DNA from: Halobacillus massiliensis
Lineage (GTDB): Bacteria > Bacillota > Bacilli > Bacillales > Halobacillaceae
DNA length: 64,000 nucleotides
Direction of reading: 5' to 3'
Assembly: GCF_900166625.1 (NCBI RefSeq)
Contig: NZ_LT800499.1
Location: 3,181,676 to 3,245,675, forward strand
The notes beneath the pieces are model-generated. The model was not told where the DNA came from and did no database searches. It saw nothing but the letters and a program-made list of their open reading frames with translations. How positions within the stretch are numbered: the stretch's first letter is position 1; the number at the start of each line of letters is the position of its first letter. Both the position numbers and the translations under genes were made by a program. Positions 46,482 to 54,124 of this stretch are shown here, one piece after another.

Positions 46482-47984
46482 ATGAAAAAATTAACTTCGG
46501 TTTTTTGGATCTCTCTTGCGATTACCCTGTTTTCCGTAGTATGGGGAGCGGTGGCTCCAAAAAACTTAGAAACGATTACAGGAAATATTCAAGCTTATAT
46601 TTCTGTACACTTTGGCTGGTATTATTTATTAATTGTTTCATTCTTCGTTGTGTTTTGTTTATACATGATTGTAAGTCCTTATGGAAAAATGAAATTAGGA
46701 AAGCCGGATGACACACCAGATTACAGCTATCCCACATGGTTTGCTATGCTGTTCAGCGCGGGGATGGGAATCGGACTCGTCTTTTTTGGAGCAGCTGCAC
46801 CTCTCCAACAATACATGACCAATCCACCGATCGGGGAACCCGGCTCAGAGCAAGCACTGGCTGATGCCATGCCGATTACTTTTTTCCACTATGGAATTCA
46901 CGCCTGGGGAATTTATGCCATTGTGGCTCTTGTATTAGCCTATTTTAAATTCCGCCGCGGGGCTCCTGGGTTAGTGAGTGCCACACTTGAGCCAATATTC
47001 GGCGATAAAATGAAAGGCCCGTGGGGGAAGCTTGTCGACGTTATAGCCGTCTTCGCTACGATAGTAGGTGTTGCCACTACGCTTGGTTTCGGAGCCGCGC
47101 AAATTAATGGAGGAGTTACGTACTTAACAGGAATTGGACAAAGCTTCGGTATTCAGCTCTTAATCATTATTATAGTTACTATATTATTTATGATCTCCGC
47201 TTATACAGGTTTGAGTAAAGGGATTAAATATTTAAGTAATGCTAATATGGGATTAGCCACACTATTATTTCTAATAATGATAATAATAGGGCCAACTATG
47301 TACATTTTAAATATGCTGGTAGATTCCCTTGGCACTTATATTCAAAATCTTCCGCGTGAAAGTCTGCGTGTGGCCCCAAATAATGAAGAACAGCGGCAGT
47401 GGATCAATGACTGGACAGTCTTTTTCTGGGCATGGTGGATCGCCTGGTCTCCGTTTGTAGGGATATTTATTGCCCGTGTGTCTAAAGGAAGGTCGATTCG
47501 TGAATTCTTATCGGGTGTTCTGCTTGTCCCTTCTATCGTAAGCTTCCTGTGGTTCTCAACATTTGGAAGTTCCGCGATTCAGAAAGAGAATGAAGGAGCT
47601 GATCTAGCCAGCCTGGTCCCAGAGCAGATGCTGTTTGGTTTGTTTGACCAGTTCCCTTTCAGCTTACTATTATCTATCATTGCGATGATGCTGATTGCTA
47701 CGTTCTTTATTACATCTGCTGACTCCGCTACGTTTGTATTAGGAATGCAGACAACCAATGGATCCTTAAACCCTCCAAAAGTTGTTAAATTCGCCTGGGG
47801 GATTGCTCAATCGGCAACTGCTGCGGTCCTTCTTTATACCGGAGGCTTACAGGCCTTACAAAATGCGCTGATTTCAGCAGCTTTTCCGTTTTCCTTCATT
47901 ATGCTTTTAATGGTCTATTCGCTGTTTAAAGCATTACGAGCGGATAAACTAGAACTAGACCGGATGCAAAATAAAACGAAATAA
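46482..47984 (+). CDS. BCCT-family glycine betaine/choline transporter (OpuD-like)
   Basis: A 500-aa sodium-coupled carrier with 12 TMs. It has the glycine stretch 'AGMGIGLVFFGAA' in TM3 and the Trp-rich substrate box 'WTVFFWAWWIAWSPFVGIFIARVSKG'. These features fit glycine betaine or related compatible-solute uptake. The ATG at 46482 follows GGAAAGGAG. It is divergent from uxaB and opens the osmo-adaptation block. The exact substrate is inferred from family. Confidence 0.92.
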   Translation: MKKLTSVFWISLAITLFSVVWGAVAPKNLETITGNIQAYISVHFGWYYLLIVSFFVVFCLYMIVSPYGKMKLGKPDDTPDYSYPTWFAMLFSAGMGIGLVFFGAAAPLQQYMTNPPIGEPGSEQALADAMPITFFHYGIHAWGIYAIVALVLAYFKFRRGAPGLVSATLEPIFGDKMKGPWGKLVDVIAVFATIVGVATTLGFGAAQINGGVTYLTGIGQSFGIQLLIIIIVTILFMISAYTGLSKGIKYLSNANMGLATLLFLIMIIIGPTMYILNMLVDSLGTYIQNLPRESLRVAPNNEEQRQWINDWTVFFWAWWIAWSPFVGIFIARVSKGRSIREFLSGVLLVPSIVSFLWFSTFGSSAIQKENEGADLASLVPEQMLFGLFDQFPFSLLLSIIAMMLIATFFITSADSATFVLGMQTTNGSLNPPKVVKFAWGIAQSATAAVLLYTGGLQALQNALISAAFPFSFIMLLMVYSLFKALRADKLELDRMQNKTK

Positions 47985-47989
47985 CCAAA

Positions 47990-48021
47990 AAAAGAACGAG
48001 CGATCTGCTCGTTCTTTTTTA
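47990..48021 (+). terminator. Terminator of the BCCT gene
   Basis: Perfect stem AAAAAAGAACGAGC with GCTCGTTCTTTTTT, 5-nt loop. Confidence 0.93.
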
Positions 48022-48035
48022 GTAGGGAAAGAGTT

Positions 48036-48130
48036 GTTCCGTTTGTTTTTATTGGAAAAAACGGGCTCGGGAATGACTTGATTTATATCGGTGAGCTGGT
48101 GAGTTATCCCGCTGACCTCACCCCGTCTCT
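48036..48130. ncRNA. Structured intergenic element, copy B
   Basis: It has the same ordered blocks as 21545-21640: GTTCCGTTT, AAAAACGGG, CGGTGAGC and a pairing CTCACC, at nearly equal distances (20 vs 21, 53 vs 61, 81 vs 82 nt). The GGTGAG stem pairs with CTCACC here and CTCGCC in copy A, a compatible base change. It lies between convergent genes. Function unknown. Confidence 0.5.
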
Positions 48131-48191
48131 CTCCTGATAATTGTAAAAACGAAATGCCGTAGCTTCCTTAGGATCGCAATTCTTTTCAGAT

Positions 48192-48941
48192 TTATTTTTC
48201 GCTATCATCCCGCTTCATTTGATCATTGACCATTTCGTTCAATAAATGATTAATACCGACCGTCCGCTCGACATCAAGCACGAAGGCAATTCCTTTTCCT
48301 GGCTTATTTAATTCTGCACCTTCTTCAATTGCCTTTAATACATTATCTGTTCTTTCTTTGCGAATGAGCGTCAAAATCACTTCTTTTTCAGGCTCGATCA
48401 GGATATTAAAGAGCTTAGCTTTTTCATGAATCCCTGTGCCGCGCCCAGTAATAATAGTCCCTCCTTCTGCACCAGCGCTTTTCGAAGAATCAACGACTTT
48501 GTCAGAGTCCCCTTTATTAACTATAGTTACAATCAGATCATAAGCTATCGGCTGGCTCTTTACGTCGTTACTCATATCCTCACCGCCATTTTCTTGAATT
48601 TCTTCCAGCCCGAGCCCAAGCATATGTACAATACCGCTGATCCTCTTCGTATTGATCACGAAGCCAATTCCGTGCTGGGGCTTATTCAACTTCACTGAAT
48701 CAATAATAGCATCCATAACTTTTTCATAGATGGAATCTGAGACAAGTGTTAAGATGATTTCTCTTTCCCTCGTAATTGGAATACCAAGAAACCTCTCCTT
48801 TTCATTAAGGCGGAACCCTTTACCGAAGAAAGTTGTACCGCCCTGGGCACCAGCTAAAGTGGAGGCATGAACTACCTTTTTGGCTTTTTCTTTTTTAACG
48901 ATCGTAACTATTAACTTTTGCCCGAGCTTCTTCTTCGGCAT
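48192..48941 (-). CDS. Tandem PII-like signalling protein
   Basis: A 249-aa protein of two GlnB/PII-like domains (about residues 9-110 and 135-238), alike to each other: 'LIVTIVKKEKAKKVV' and 'LIVTIVNKGDSDKVV', 'GAQGGTTFFGKG' and 'GAEGGTIITGRG', 'LNKPQHGIGFVIN' and 'LNKPGKGIAFVLD'. The uridylylated T-loop Tyr of classical PII is absent; the ligand-binding Lys/Gly segment is kept. It starts inside the upstream DUF1538 gene (47-nt overlap) behind AAAGGAG, so it is translationally coupled. It probably senses a nucleotide and controls the DUF1538 pair. Confidence 0.85.
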   Translation of the reverse strand: MPKKKLGQKLIVTIVKKEKAKKVVHASTLAGAQGGTTFFGKGFRLNEKERFLGIPITREREIILTLVSDSIYEKVMDAIIDSVKLNKPQHGIGFVINTKRISGIVHMLGLGLEEIQENGGEDMSNDVKSQPIAYDLIVTIVNKGDSDKVVDSSKSAGAEGGTIITGRGTGIHEKAKLFNILIEPEKEVILTLIRKERTDNVLKAIEEGAELNKPGKGIAFVLDVERTVGINHLLNEMVNDQMKRDDSEK

Positions 48942-49665
48942 GTTGGGCGTTCTCCTTTCTTCTGTAAATTACTCCCAATGTGAGAACAGACAAAATGGGA
49001 GCCAGAGCCACAAGGGAGACCATTCCAAATCCATCCCGGAGCGGGTCCCTTCCTTCCGTTACAGAGGCGATTCCGACAAATAACGCCAAAATAAATGTAG
49101 CCGTCATCGGCCCGGTAGCAACACCGCCCGAATCAAAAGCAATGGATGTAAACGTTTTCGATGAATATTTTACTATAATTAACGCAAAAATGTAGCCGGG
49201 TATAAGAAAATACCATAAAGGAATACCAAAAATAATCCGAACCATGGAAAGGGAAATTGAAAGTCCTACCCCAATTGATAAGGTATACAGCAGCACTTTA
49301 TGAGGAATATACCCACCTGAAACCTTTTCTACCTGGTGAATTAATACACTGACAGCCGGTTCAGCATAAATAGCCACAAATCCGAGAACAAAGCCAATGG
49401 GTATCAGTACCCACAAGTGATTCATTGTTCCAAGCTTCTTCCCCATCAGCTCTCCTATCGGCATAAATCCAATGTGTACTCCTTGTAAGAAAAAGGATAG
49501 TCCTAAAAAAGTTAAAATAAAGCCAACAACGATATCCTGAAGTTTTCGAATCGGCAGTTTTAAAAAGAAAAGTTGAAATATCAAAAATAGAGCTAAGAGC
49601 GGGAGCAGTGCAAAGGTCACTTCCAGCATAGTATGCCCAAATCCTTCAAAGATCTTAATATTCAT
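48895..49665 (-). CDS. DUF1538 membrane protein (second of pair)
   Basis: A 256-aa membrane protein, about seven TMs. DUF1538 marks: 'HIGFMPIGELMG', 'VAIYAEPAVSVLIHQVE' and 'SFDSGG'-type motif 'IAFDSGGVATGPMTATF'. It overlaps the first DUF1538 gene by 4 nt (ATGA) and the PII gene by 47 nt. Paired DUF1538 proteins have been reported as a two-component cation/proton antiporter (UmpAB) in Halomonas; that function is assigned here by family only. Confidence 0.85.
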   Translation of the reverse strand: MNIKIFEGFGHTMLEVTFALLPLLALFLIFQLFFLKLPIRKLQDIVVGFILTFLGLSFFLQGVHIGFMPIGELMGKKLGTMNHLWVLIPIGFVLGFVAIYAEPAVSVLIHQVEKVSGGYIPHKVLLYTLSIGVGLSISLSMVRIIFGIPLWYFLIPGYIFALIIVKYSSKTFTSIAFDSGGVATGPMTATFILALFVGIASVTEGRDPLRDGFGMVSLVALAPILSVLTLGVIYRRKENAQHAEEEARAKVNSYDR

Positions 49666-50354
49666 CCATAGATCACTCCCAGAATCATTACCGCCAGGAT
49701 TGGACCAATGGAAGCAAGTGCCACCAGCCCAAAGCTATCTTTTGAAGAAGTTCTTCCTCTTATAACCGTGGCTACCCCAACACCTAAGGCCAAAATAAAA
49801 GGAACAGTTAAGGGCCCAGTCGTTACCCCGCCTGAATCAAACGATATCGGAACAAAGTGCTCGGGAGTAAAAGCAGCTAATAAGAAGACAAGAGTATATC
49901 CCCCAGCTAACAAATACACGATGTTAATATTTAATATGATACGAAAAAGCGCTAAAGCAACAAATAGTCCTACCCCAACTGCTACTGCCATTATTAATAC
50001 ATTTTGAGCAATGCTGCCATTGGAAACAATGTCTATTTGCGAAGAGAGAACCCGCACATCTGGTTCTGCGATCGTTACAACCACTCCTAATAAAAATCCG
50101 AAAAAGATGATGAGCCCGACCTTTTTCGTTTTCGAAATAGCTGAGCCAATTAACTCTCCCACCGGAAGCAGACCTACATTAACTCCTAACAAAAATAGGA
50201 CCAGTCCCAGTCCTACAAAAAGGACACCCACTAGAAATTGTAGAAAATTTTCTAATGGAAGCCATATTAAGGTGAACTGTAAAATAGTGATCACAATAGT
50301 TATCGGTAATATGGAGAAAATGACTTCTAATATTGTTTCTTTTATATTGTCCAT
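49662..50354 (-). CDS. DUF1538 membrane protein (first of pair)
   Basis: A 230-aa membrane protein homologous to its downstream partner: 'NVGLLPVGELIG', 'VVTIAEPDVRVLSSQID' and 'ISFDSGGVTTGPLTVPF'. The AEP and DSGGV-TGP motifs lie in membrane-flanking loops and are the best candidates for ion sites. The ATG at 50354 has GGAGGAGG 7 nt upstream. First gene of the module DUF1538-DUF1538-PII. Confidence 0.85.
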   Translation of the reverse strand: MDNIKETILEVIFSILPITIVITILQFTLIWLPLENFLQFLVGVLFVGLGLVLFLLGVNVGLLPVGELIGSAISKTKKVGLIIFFGFLLGVVVTIAEPDVRVLSSQIDIVSNGSIAQNVLIMAVAVGVGLFVALALFRIILNINIVYLLAGGYTLVFLLAAFTPEHFVPISFDSGGVTTGPLTVPFILALGVGVATVIRGRTSSKDSFGLVALASIGPILAVMILGVIYG

Positions 50355-50617
50355 GGCATGCCTCCTCCAAATAAGAAGATCATTCCTACAAAGACTCAAC
50401 ATATAAACTTACTGATGCTCTGTTTAGACTGAGAAGCTGATCTTGACTAAAAAAATGAGGGTCATGGGTTTAAGGGGCGTACTTTAATTCTAGATTCTAA
50501 TAGCAATCCTGCTTTTAAAGATAAATATGGAATCGACTGTGGAAAAATACCTGATGCTGTTCTTCTGCTTCATATGTATAATTTCTACTTAATTAAATCG
50601 ATTACCTGCTCGATATG

Positions 50618-50652
50618 AAAAAAAGAAGCTCTTGTGATCAAGAGCTTCTTTT
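50618..50652 (-). terminator. Terminator overlapping the stop of the second BCCT gene
   Basis: 14-bp perfect stem (AAAAGAAGCTCTTG and complement) then T7 on the minus strand. The TGA stop is in the left arm. Confidence 0.92.
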
Positions 50653-52191
50653 CAATTCATCCTTTCTTATATTATGTTTCCACGCCTGATCTTTATCAAT
50701 CATCCGTTTCGCTGCGTAAATAAGGATAAACTGAATAATAATAATCGGCAGCCCCATGAGTCCTGAAATAACTTCTAATGGAGCAAGTCCTCCAATCCGC
50801 ATTAAAACAAGAGCAAGCGCTGTAATAATGACAGCAATAATCACTCGAAGTGATCTTGGGGGTTCAAATTTACTCATATCCCTTGTACTTGTGTAGGCAG
50901 CTACCGTATACGTTGTAGAATCAAGGGTCGTTGTCAGGAAGATAAGCGCTACAATCATAAATACAATAATAGCCACAGATCCAAAAGGCAGTGTAGAAAG
51001 AATTTCCGGAATAGCTGCCATTCTTTCCTGGTCCTGAACGATATCCAGTACAGCAAGATCACCCGTGAGGTATCGGTGAACGCCAAGTCCTCCTAGTACT
51101 CCTGTCGCTACCCACGACAAAACAGTAGGTGCAAGGAAGTACGTAAGAATCATTTCTTTAATTGTTCTCCCCTTGGAAATTTTGGCTGCAAACACACTAT
51201 GAAGCATTGCCCATGTGGCACTATAAGCAAACCAAAAGACCGTATTGCTTTGAATATGGGAACTTTCCCCATGGACAGACTGAGTATCCAATGAAAGGTT
51301 TATATAATTAGTTAATAAGAAAGAAACACTGTCTGAGAAATAATTTAATATAAATACGCCTGGTCCTCCGATAAGTACAAAGATAACGAAAAAACCAGCT
51401 AAGAACATATTCCATGTACTTAAACGTTTAATCCCTTTCTCAATTCCTAAGTAAGCACTTAAGGAGAATAAAAATACCCAAACTACTGTAACGATAATGG
51501 TCATCGTAAAAGTAACATCAAGCCCTGTCAGATGTGATAAGTTATGAGTAATAATCGGCGCTCCAAGGCCAAGGGTTACAGCTGCACCTGATAAAATACT
51601 AACAAGAAATAAAACATCAAATATTTTACCGCCAATGCCGTCTGTAAACTTATCACCAAAAATATCACGGCAGGCTTCAGAAATCCTCAGCATCGGCCGC
51701 TTCTTCACATGCAATATATAAGCCATAGCAGGGGCTATCATTACAAATATCGCAAACACCTGAAAGCCCCACATAAACATGCTGTAGGCATTTCCCCACA
51801 AGAGAGCTTCTGCTGAACCCGGCTCTACTCCAGCGGGAGGATCATTTGCTACAGATGTCCACTGAAGCATCGCCGTTCGCATAATCGTTGATCCTACACC
51901 CATTGCAATAAGGATCGATGCATATGAGAACAGACTCATTCGCGGTTTTTCTTTTGGATCTCCAAGCACGACTTTCCCATACTTAGAAAACGATAAATAC
52001 AAACCAGCGACAACTAGGATAATCCCATACCAGAGATACCCCCATGTAAATACCTCTACAATATAATCAAATATAGAATTCAAGACTTCCAGCGACTCTG
52101 ATTCAAATAAAGCAAAAGGTATACTAATACCAATAATAATAATTAATGAGGGAATAAAAATATTATAATCAATTAATTTTTTCCGTTTCAT
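50638..52191 (-). CDS. Atypical BCCT-family transporter
   Basis: A 517-aa BCCT carrier with 12 TMs. The TM3 glycine motif reads 'AMGVGSTIMRTAMLQW' instead of GMGIG, and the Trp-rich box is replaced by 'WFAYSATWAMLHSVFAAKISKG'. So it is not a standard betaine carrier; a CaiT-like exchanger or another quaternary amine is possible. The ATG at 52191 follows GAGGAGG; the TTG one codon earlier is less well spaced. Confidence 0.85.
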   Translation of the reverse strand: MKRKKLIDYNIFIPSLIIIIGISIPFALFESESLEVLNSIFDYIVEVFTWGYLWYGIILVVAGLYLSFSKYGKVVLGDPKEKPRMSLFSYASILIAMGVGSTIMRTAMLQWTSVANDPPAGVEPGSAEALLWGNAYSMFMWGFQVFAIFVMIAPAMAYILHVKKRPMLRISEACRDIFGDKFTDGIGGKIFDVLFLVSILSGAAVTLGLGAPIITHNLSHLTGLDVTFTMTIIVTVVWVFLFSLSAYLGIEKGIKRLSTWNMFLAGFFVIFVLIGGPGVFILNYFSDSVSFLLTNYINLSLDTQSVHGESSHIQSNTVFWFAYSATWAMLHSVFAAKISKGRTIKEMILTYFLAPTVLSWVATGVLGGLGVHRYLTGDLAVLDIVQDQERMAAIPEILSTLPFGSVAIIVFMIVALIFLTTTLDSTTYTVAAYTSTRDMSKFEPPRSLRVIIAVIITALALVLMRIGGLAPLEVISGLMGLPIIIIQFILIYAAKRMIDKDQAWKHNIRKDELKRSS

Positions 52192-52394
52192 CAAATCCTC
52201 CTCTATCTCTCTTTTCTTTATTAAAAGGTGTCTTTACCTCTACCCTCCTAAAAGAGACGATAAAAGCGAATTATTAAATTTCCTTTAAAAATTTATTATG
52301 AATTCGTTTTCTTAATATAATAAAAACAAATATTCCAGTTCCATTGTCTTTTATAGTAATTAAAAACAAATTCACCGATAATTATTCCAAAATA

Positions 52395-52430
52395 AAAAAC
52401 ACTTTTCCTAATTCAGGAAAAGTGTTTTTC
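52395..52430 (-). terminator. Terminator of the YpjP-like gene
   Basis: 15-bp stem AAAAACACTTTTCCT with its complement, 5-nt loop, T run on the minus strand. Confidence 0.92.
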
Positions 52431-52431
52431 A

Positions 52432-53013
52432 CTATGACATCCATTTCGGAGGGGTGTTTTTGTCCCAGTATACCTCACCAATCGAATGATGTTCTTCAAA
52501 TTGATCGTCACTAAGATGATAATGAAAATTAAACCAGTAGCCCTCACCCGGTCGATTTACCCGTCCTACATCAAAGCGTGCCAACTCGTCTTTCGTACGG
52601 CCGTCAAGAATGGTGAAGATCTTTTCGCCATAGCCGGGAGTGAGCTCTTCTGTAATCTCAAAATACGGAACTTCCTCTTCTCCACGCTCTTTGATGATCT
52701 CTTCAATTACTTCCTCTATTTTTGGAAGAATTTCTTTTTCTACATCATTTTCTACTTTATTAGCAATTTTAGGGCCCATCTTTGTTATCATTCGGGCTTT
52801 AGCCTGTTCCGTTATACTATGTAAATAATCTTCTTCCGCGGTTTCAAAATCAGGCTCAGATGGTACAACGTCCGGTAGAGGAACGTTATTCTCTTTTTCA
52901 GTAATCGGCTTTTTCTCAGCTGCATCCATTTCCACATATGTTGGAGGAATATACAGCCCTAAGGTCATAATAGCCACTAAGACAACAAATATTTTTCTCA
53001 TCCAAAGATTCAT
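52432..53013 (-). CDS. ypjP: YpjP-like secreted protein
   Basis: A 193-aa protein with an N-terminal signal or anchor (RKIFVVLVAIMTLGLYIPPT), a Glu/Pro-rich stretch, a helical region (about 70-115) and a conserved C-terminal part 'GRVNRPGEGYWFNFHYH' and 'IGEVYWDKNTPPKW'. It fits the YpjP family of Bacillaceae, function unknown. Single gene with its own terminator. Confidence 0.8.
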   Translation of the reverse strand: MNLWMRKIFVVLVAIMTLGLYIPPTYVEMDAAEKKPITEKENNVPLPDVVPSEPDFETAEEDYLHSITEQAKARMITKMGPKIANKVENDVEKEILPKIEEVIEEIIKERGEEEVPYFEITEELTPGYGEKIFTILDGRTKDELARFDVGRVNRPGEGYWFNFHYHLSDDQFEEHHSIGEVYWDKNTPPKWMS

Positions 53014-53097
53014 AGATTCCGGCTCCCTCGCAAGTACTTACTTAAAGTTTACCATTTTTAAGGAAAATGTCTATAAGACTACCTTCTCTTTTCAACT

Positions 53098-53128
53098 AAA
53101 AAGCCTGCCAAAAATGAAGGCAGGCTTA
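53098..53128 (-). terminator. Terminator of the sodium channel gene
   Basis: 9-bp stem AAGCCTGCC with GGCAGGCTT, then T run on the minus strand. Confidence 0.88.
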
Positions 53129-53146
53129 GAAACAAAAAAAACAATT

Positions 53147-53926
53147 TTAACTCTTATCTTTATGCTCTTTTCCCTGTTCTTTGACCATCCGTTTTAATTC
53201 ATCAAGGTCATTCATAATCTTCTTCATATCTCTAGTTTCTTCTTCTGCATGCTCGGAAATCTGCTGCGCATTATTTACAATCTCCCCGACAATTAAGTTT
53301 AATATAATAAAAGCCGAGATTATAATGAAGGACACGAAATAAAGCCACGACCAGGCACTTTCACTAAAAATCGGCCGAAACACGCCGCTTGCCCAACTCT
53401 CCAGTGTAAAAACCTGAAACAGAGTTAGTGTACTCAAGCCCAGATTTCCAAAGTATTCAGGCGCAAGCTCTCCATAGAAGTTGGTGCCTATTACCGCATA
53501 AACATAAAAAATAATTCCCATCAAAACGGTAACAGAACCTATAGCAGGTATGGCCATAAATAAAGCCGTAGTTAACCGCTTTAAGGAAGGGACAATTGAA
53601 ATCGTACGGAGCACCCGCAAAACACGAAGGATCCGTAAAACTCCTACTAAATGGGTGTTATATAAAATCAAGCTTCCAAATACAATTGTGAAATCAAAGA
53701 GGTTCCAGCCATCTTTAAAGAAAGCCGATCGATACACGATTAATTTCAGTATGATCTCTACCGTAAAAATGGACAGGATCAGGATGTCCAAAAAAATAAA
53801 AGTTGAGTGATAGTTTTCATATATTGCCGGATCCGTTGAAACCCCGATAATTATAGCGTTAAGGATAATAATTGCTAATATAAAACGTGAAAATAATGCA
53901 TGTTCCACAAAGCTTCGTAAATTAAT
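53147..53926 (-). CDS. Voltage-gated sodium channel, NaChBac family
   Basis: A 259-aa six-TM channel subunit. S4 has regularly spaced arginines (RILRVLRVLRTISIVPSLKRL) and the pore filter is 'TLESWAS', identical to NaChBac, so sodium selectivity is expected. The C-terminus is a coiled-coil-like acidic helix. Start: the frame has no ATG. A GTG at 53908 lies 24 nt from the only good ribosome site; an ATT at 53926 lies 7 nt after GGGGAG and restores the family-typical 'LRSFVEH' lead-in. I chose the ATT. In alkaliphiles and halophiles such channels serve motility, chemotaxis and pH homeostasis. Confidence 0.9.
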   Translation of the reverse strand: MNLRSFVEHALFSRFILAIIILNAIIIGVSTDPAIYENYHSTFIFLDILILSIFTVEIILKLIVYRSAFFKDGWNLFDFTIVFGSLILYNTHLVGVLRILRVLRVLRTISIVPSLKRLTTALFMAIPAIGSVTVLMGIIFYVYAVIGTNFYGELAPEYFGNLGLSTLTLFQVFTLESWASGVFRPIFSESAWSWLYFVSFIIISAFIILNLIVGEIVNNAQQISEHAEEETRDMKKIMNDLDELKRMVKEQGKEHKDKS

Positions 53927-54082
53927 TGCTTCTCTCCCCGCTTTCTACCTTGCTCTGATCATATAAATATACGAATCAATTATATGCTCTGCTGCTAAAT
54001 TTATAAATGATTTATGCTTAATCGTCATTAAATCGCCTACATTTCCTTTGTAACAAGGATTATTTTTTCTTTAAAAACTTAA

Positions 54083-54116
54083 AAAACCACCTCCGTTTGC
54101 ACCGAGGTGGTTTTAT
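54083..54116 (-). terminator. Terminator of the M14 carboxypeptidase gene
   Basis: 11-bp stem AAAACCACCTC with GAGGTGGTTTT, then T run on the minus strand. Confidence 0.92.
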
Positions 54117-54124
54117 CTACTCCT

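Noticed and set aside
50440-50600. Open plus-strand stretch of about 48 codons
   Set aside because: No start codon or ribosome site after the preceding stop; too short to be called even as a pseudogene.
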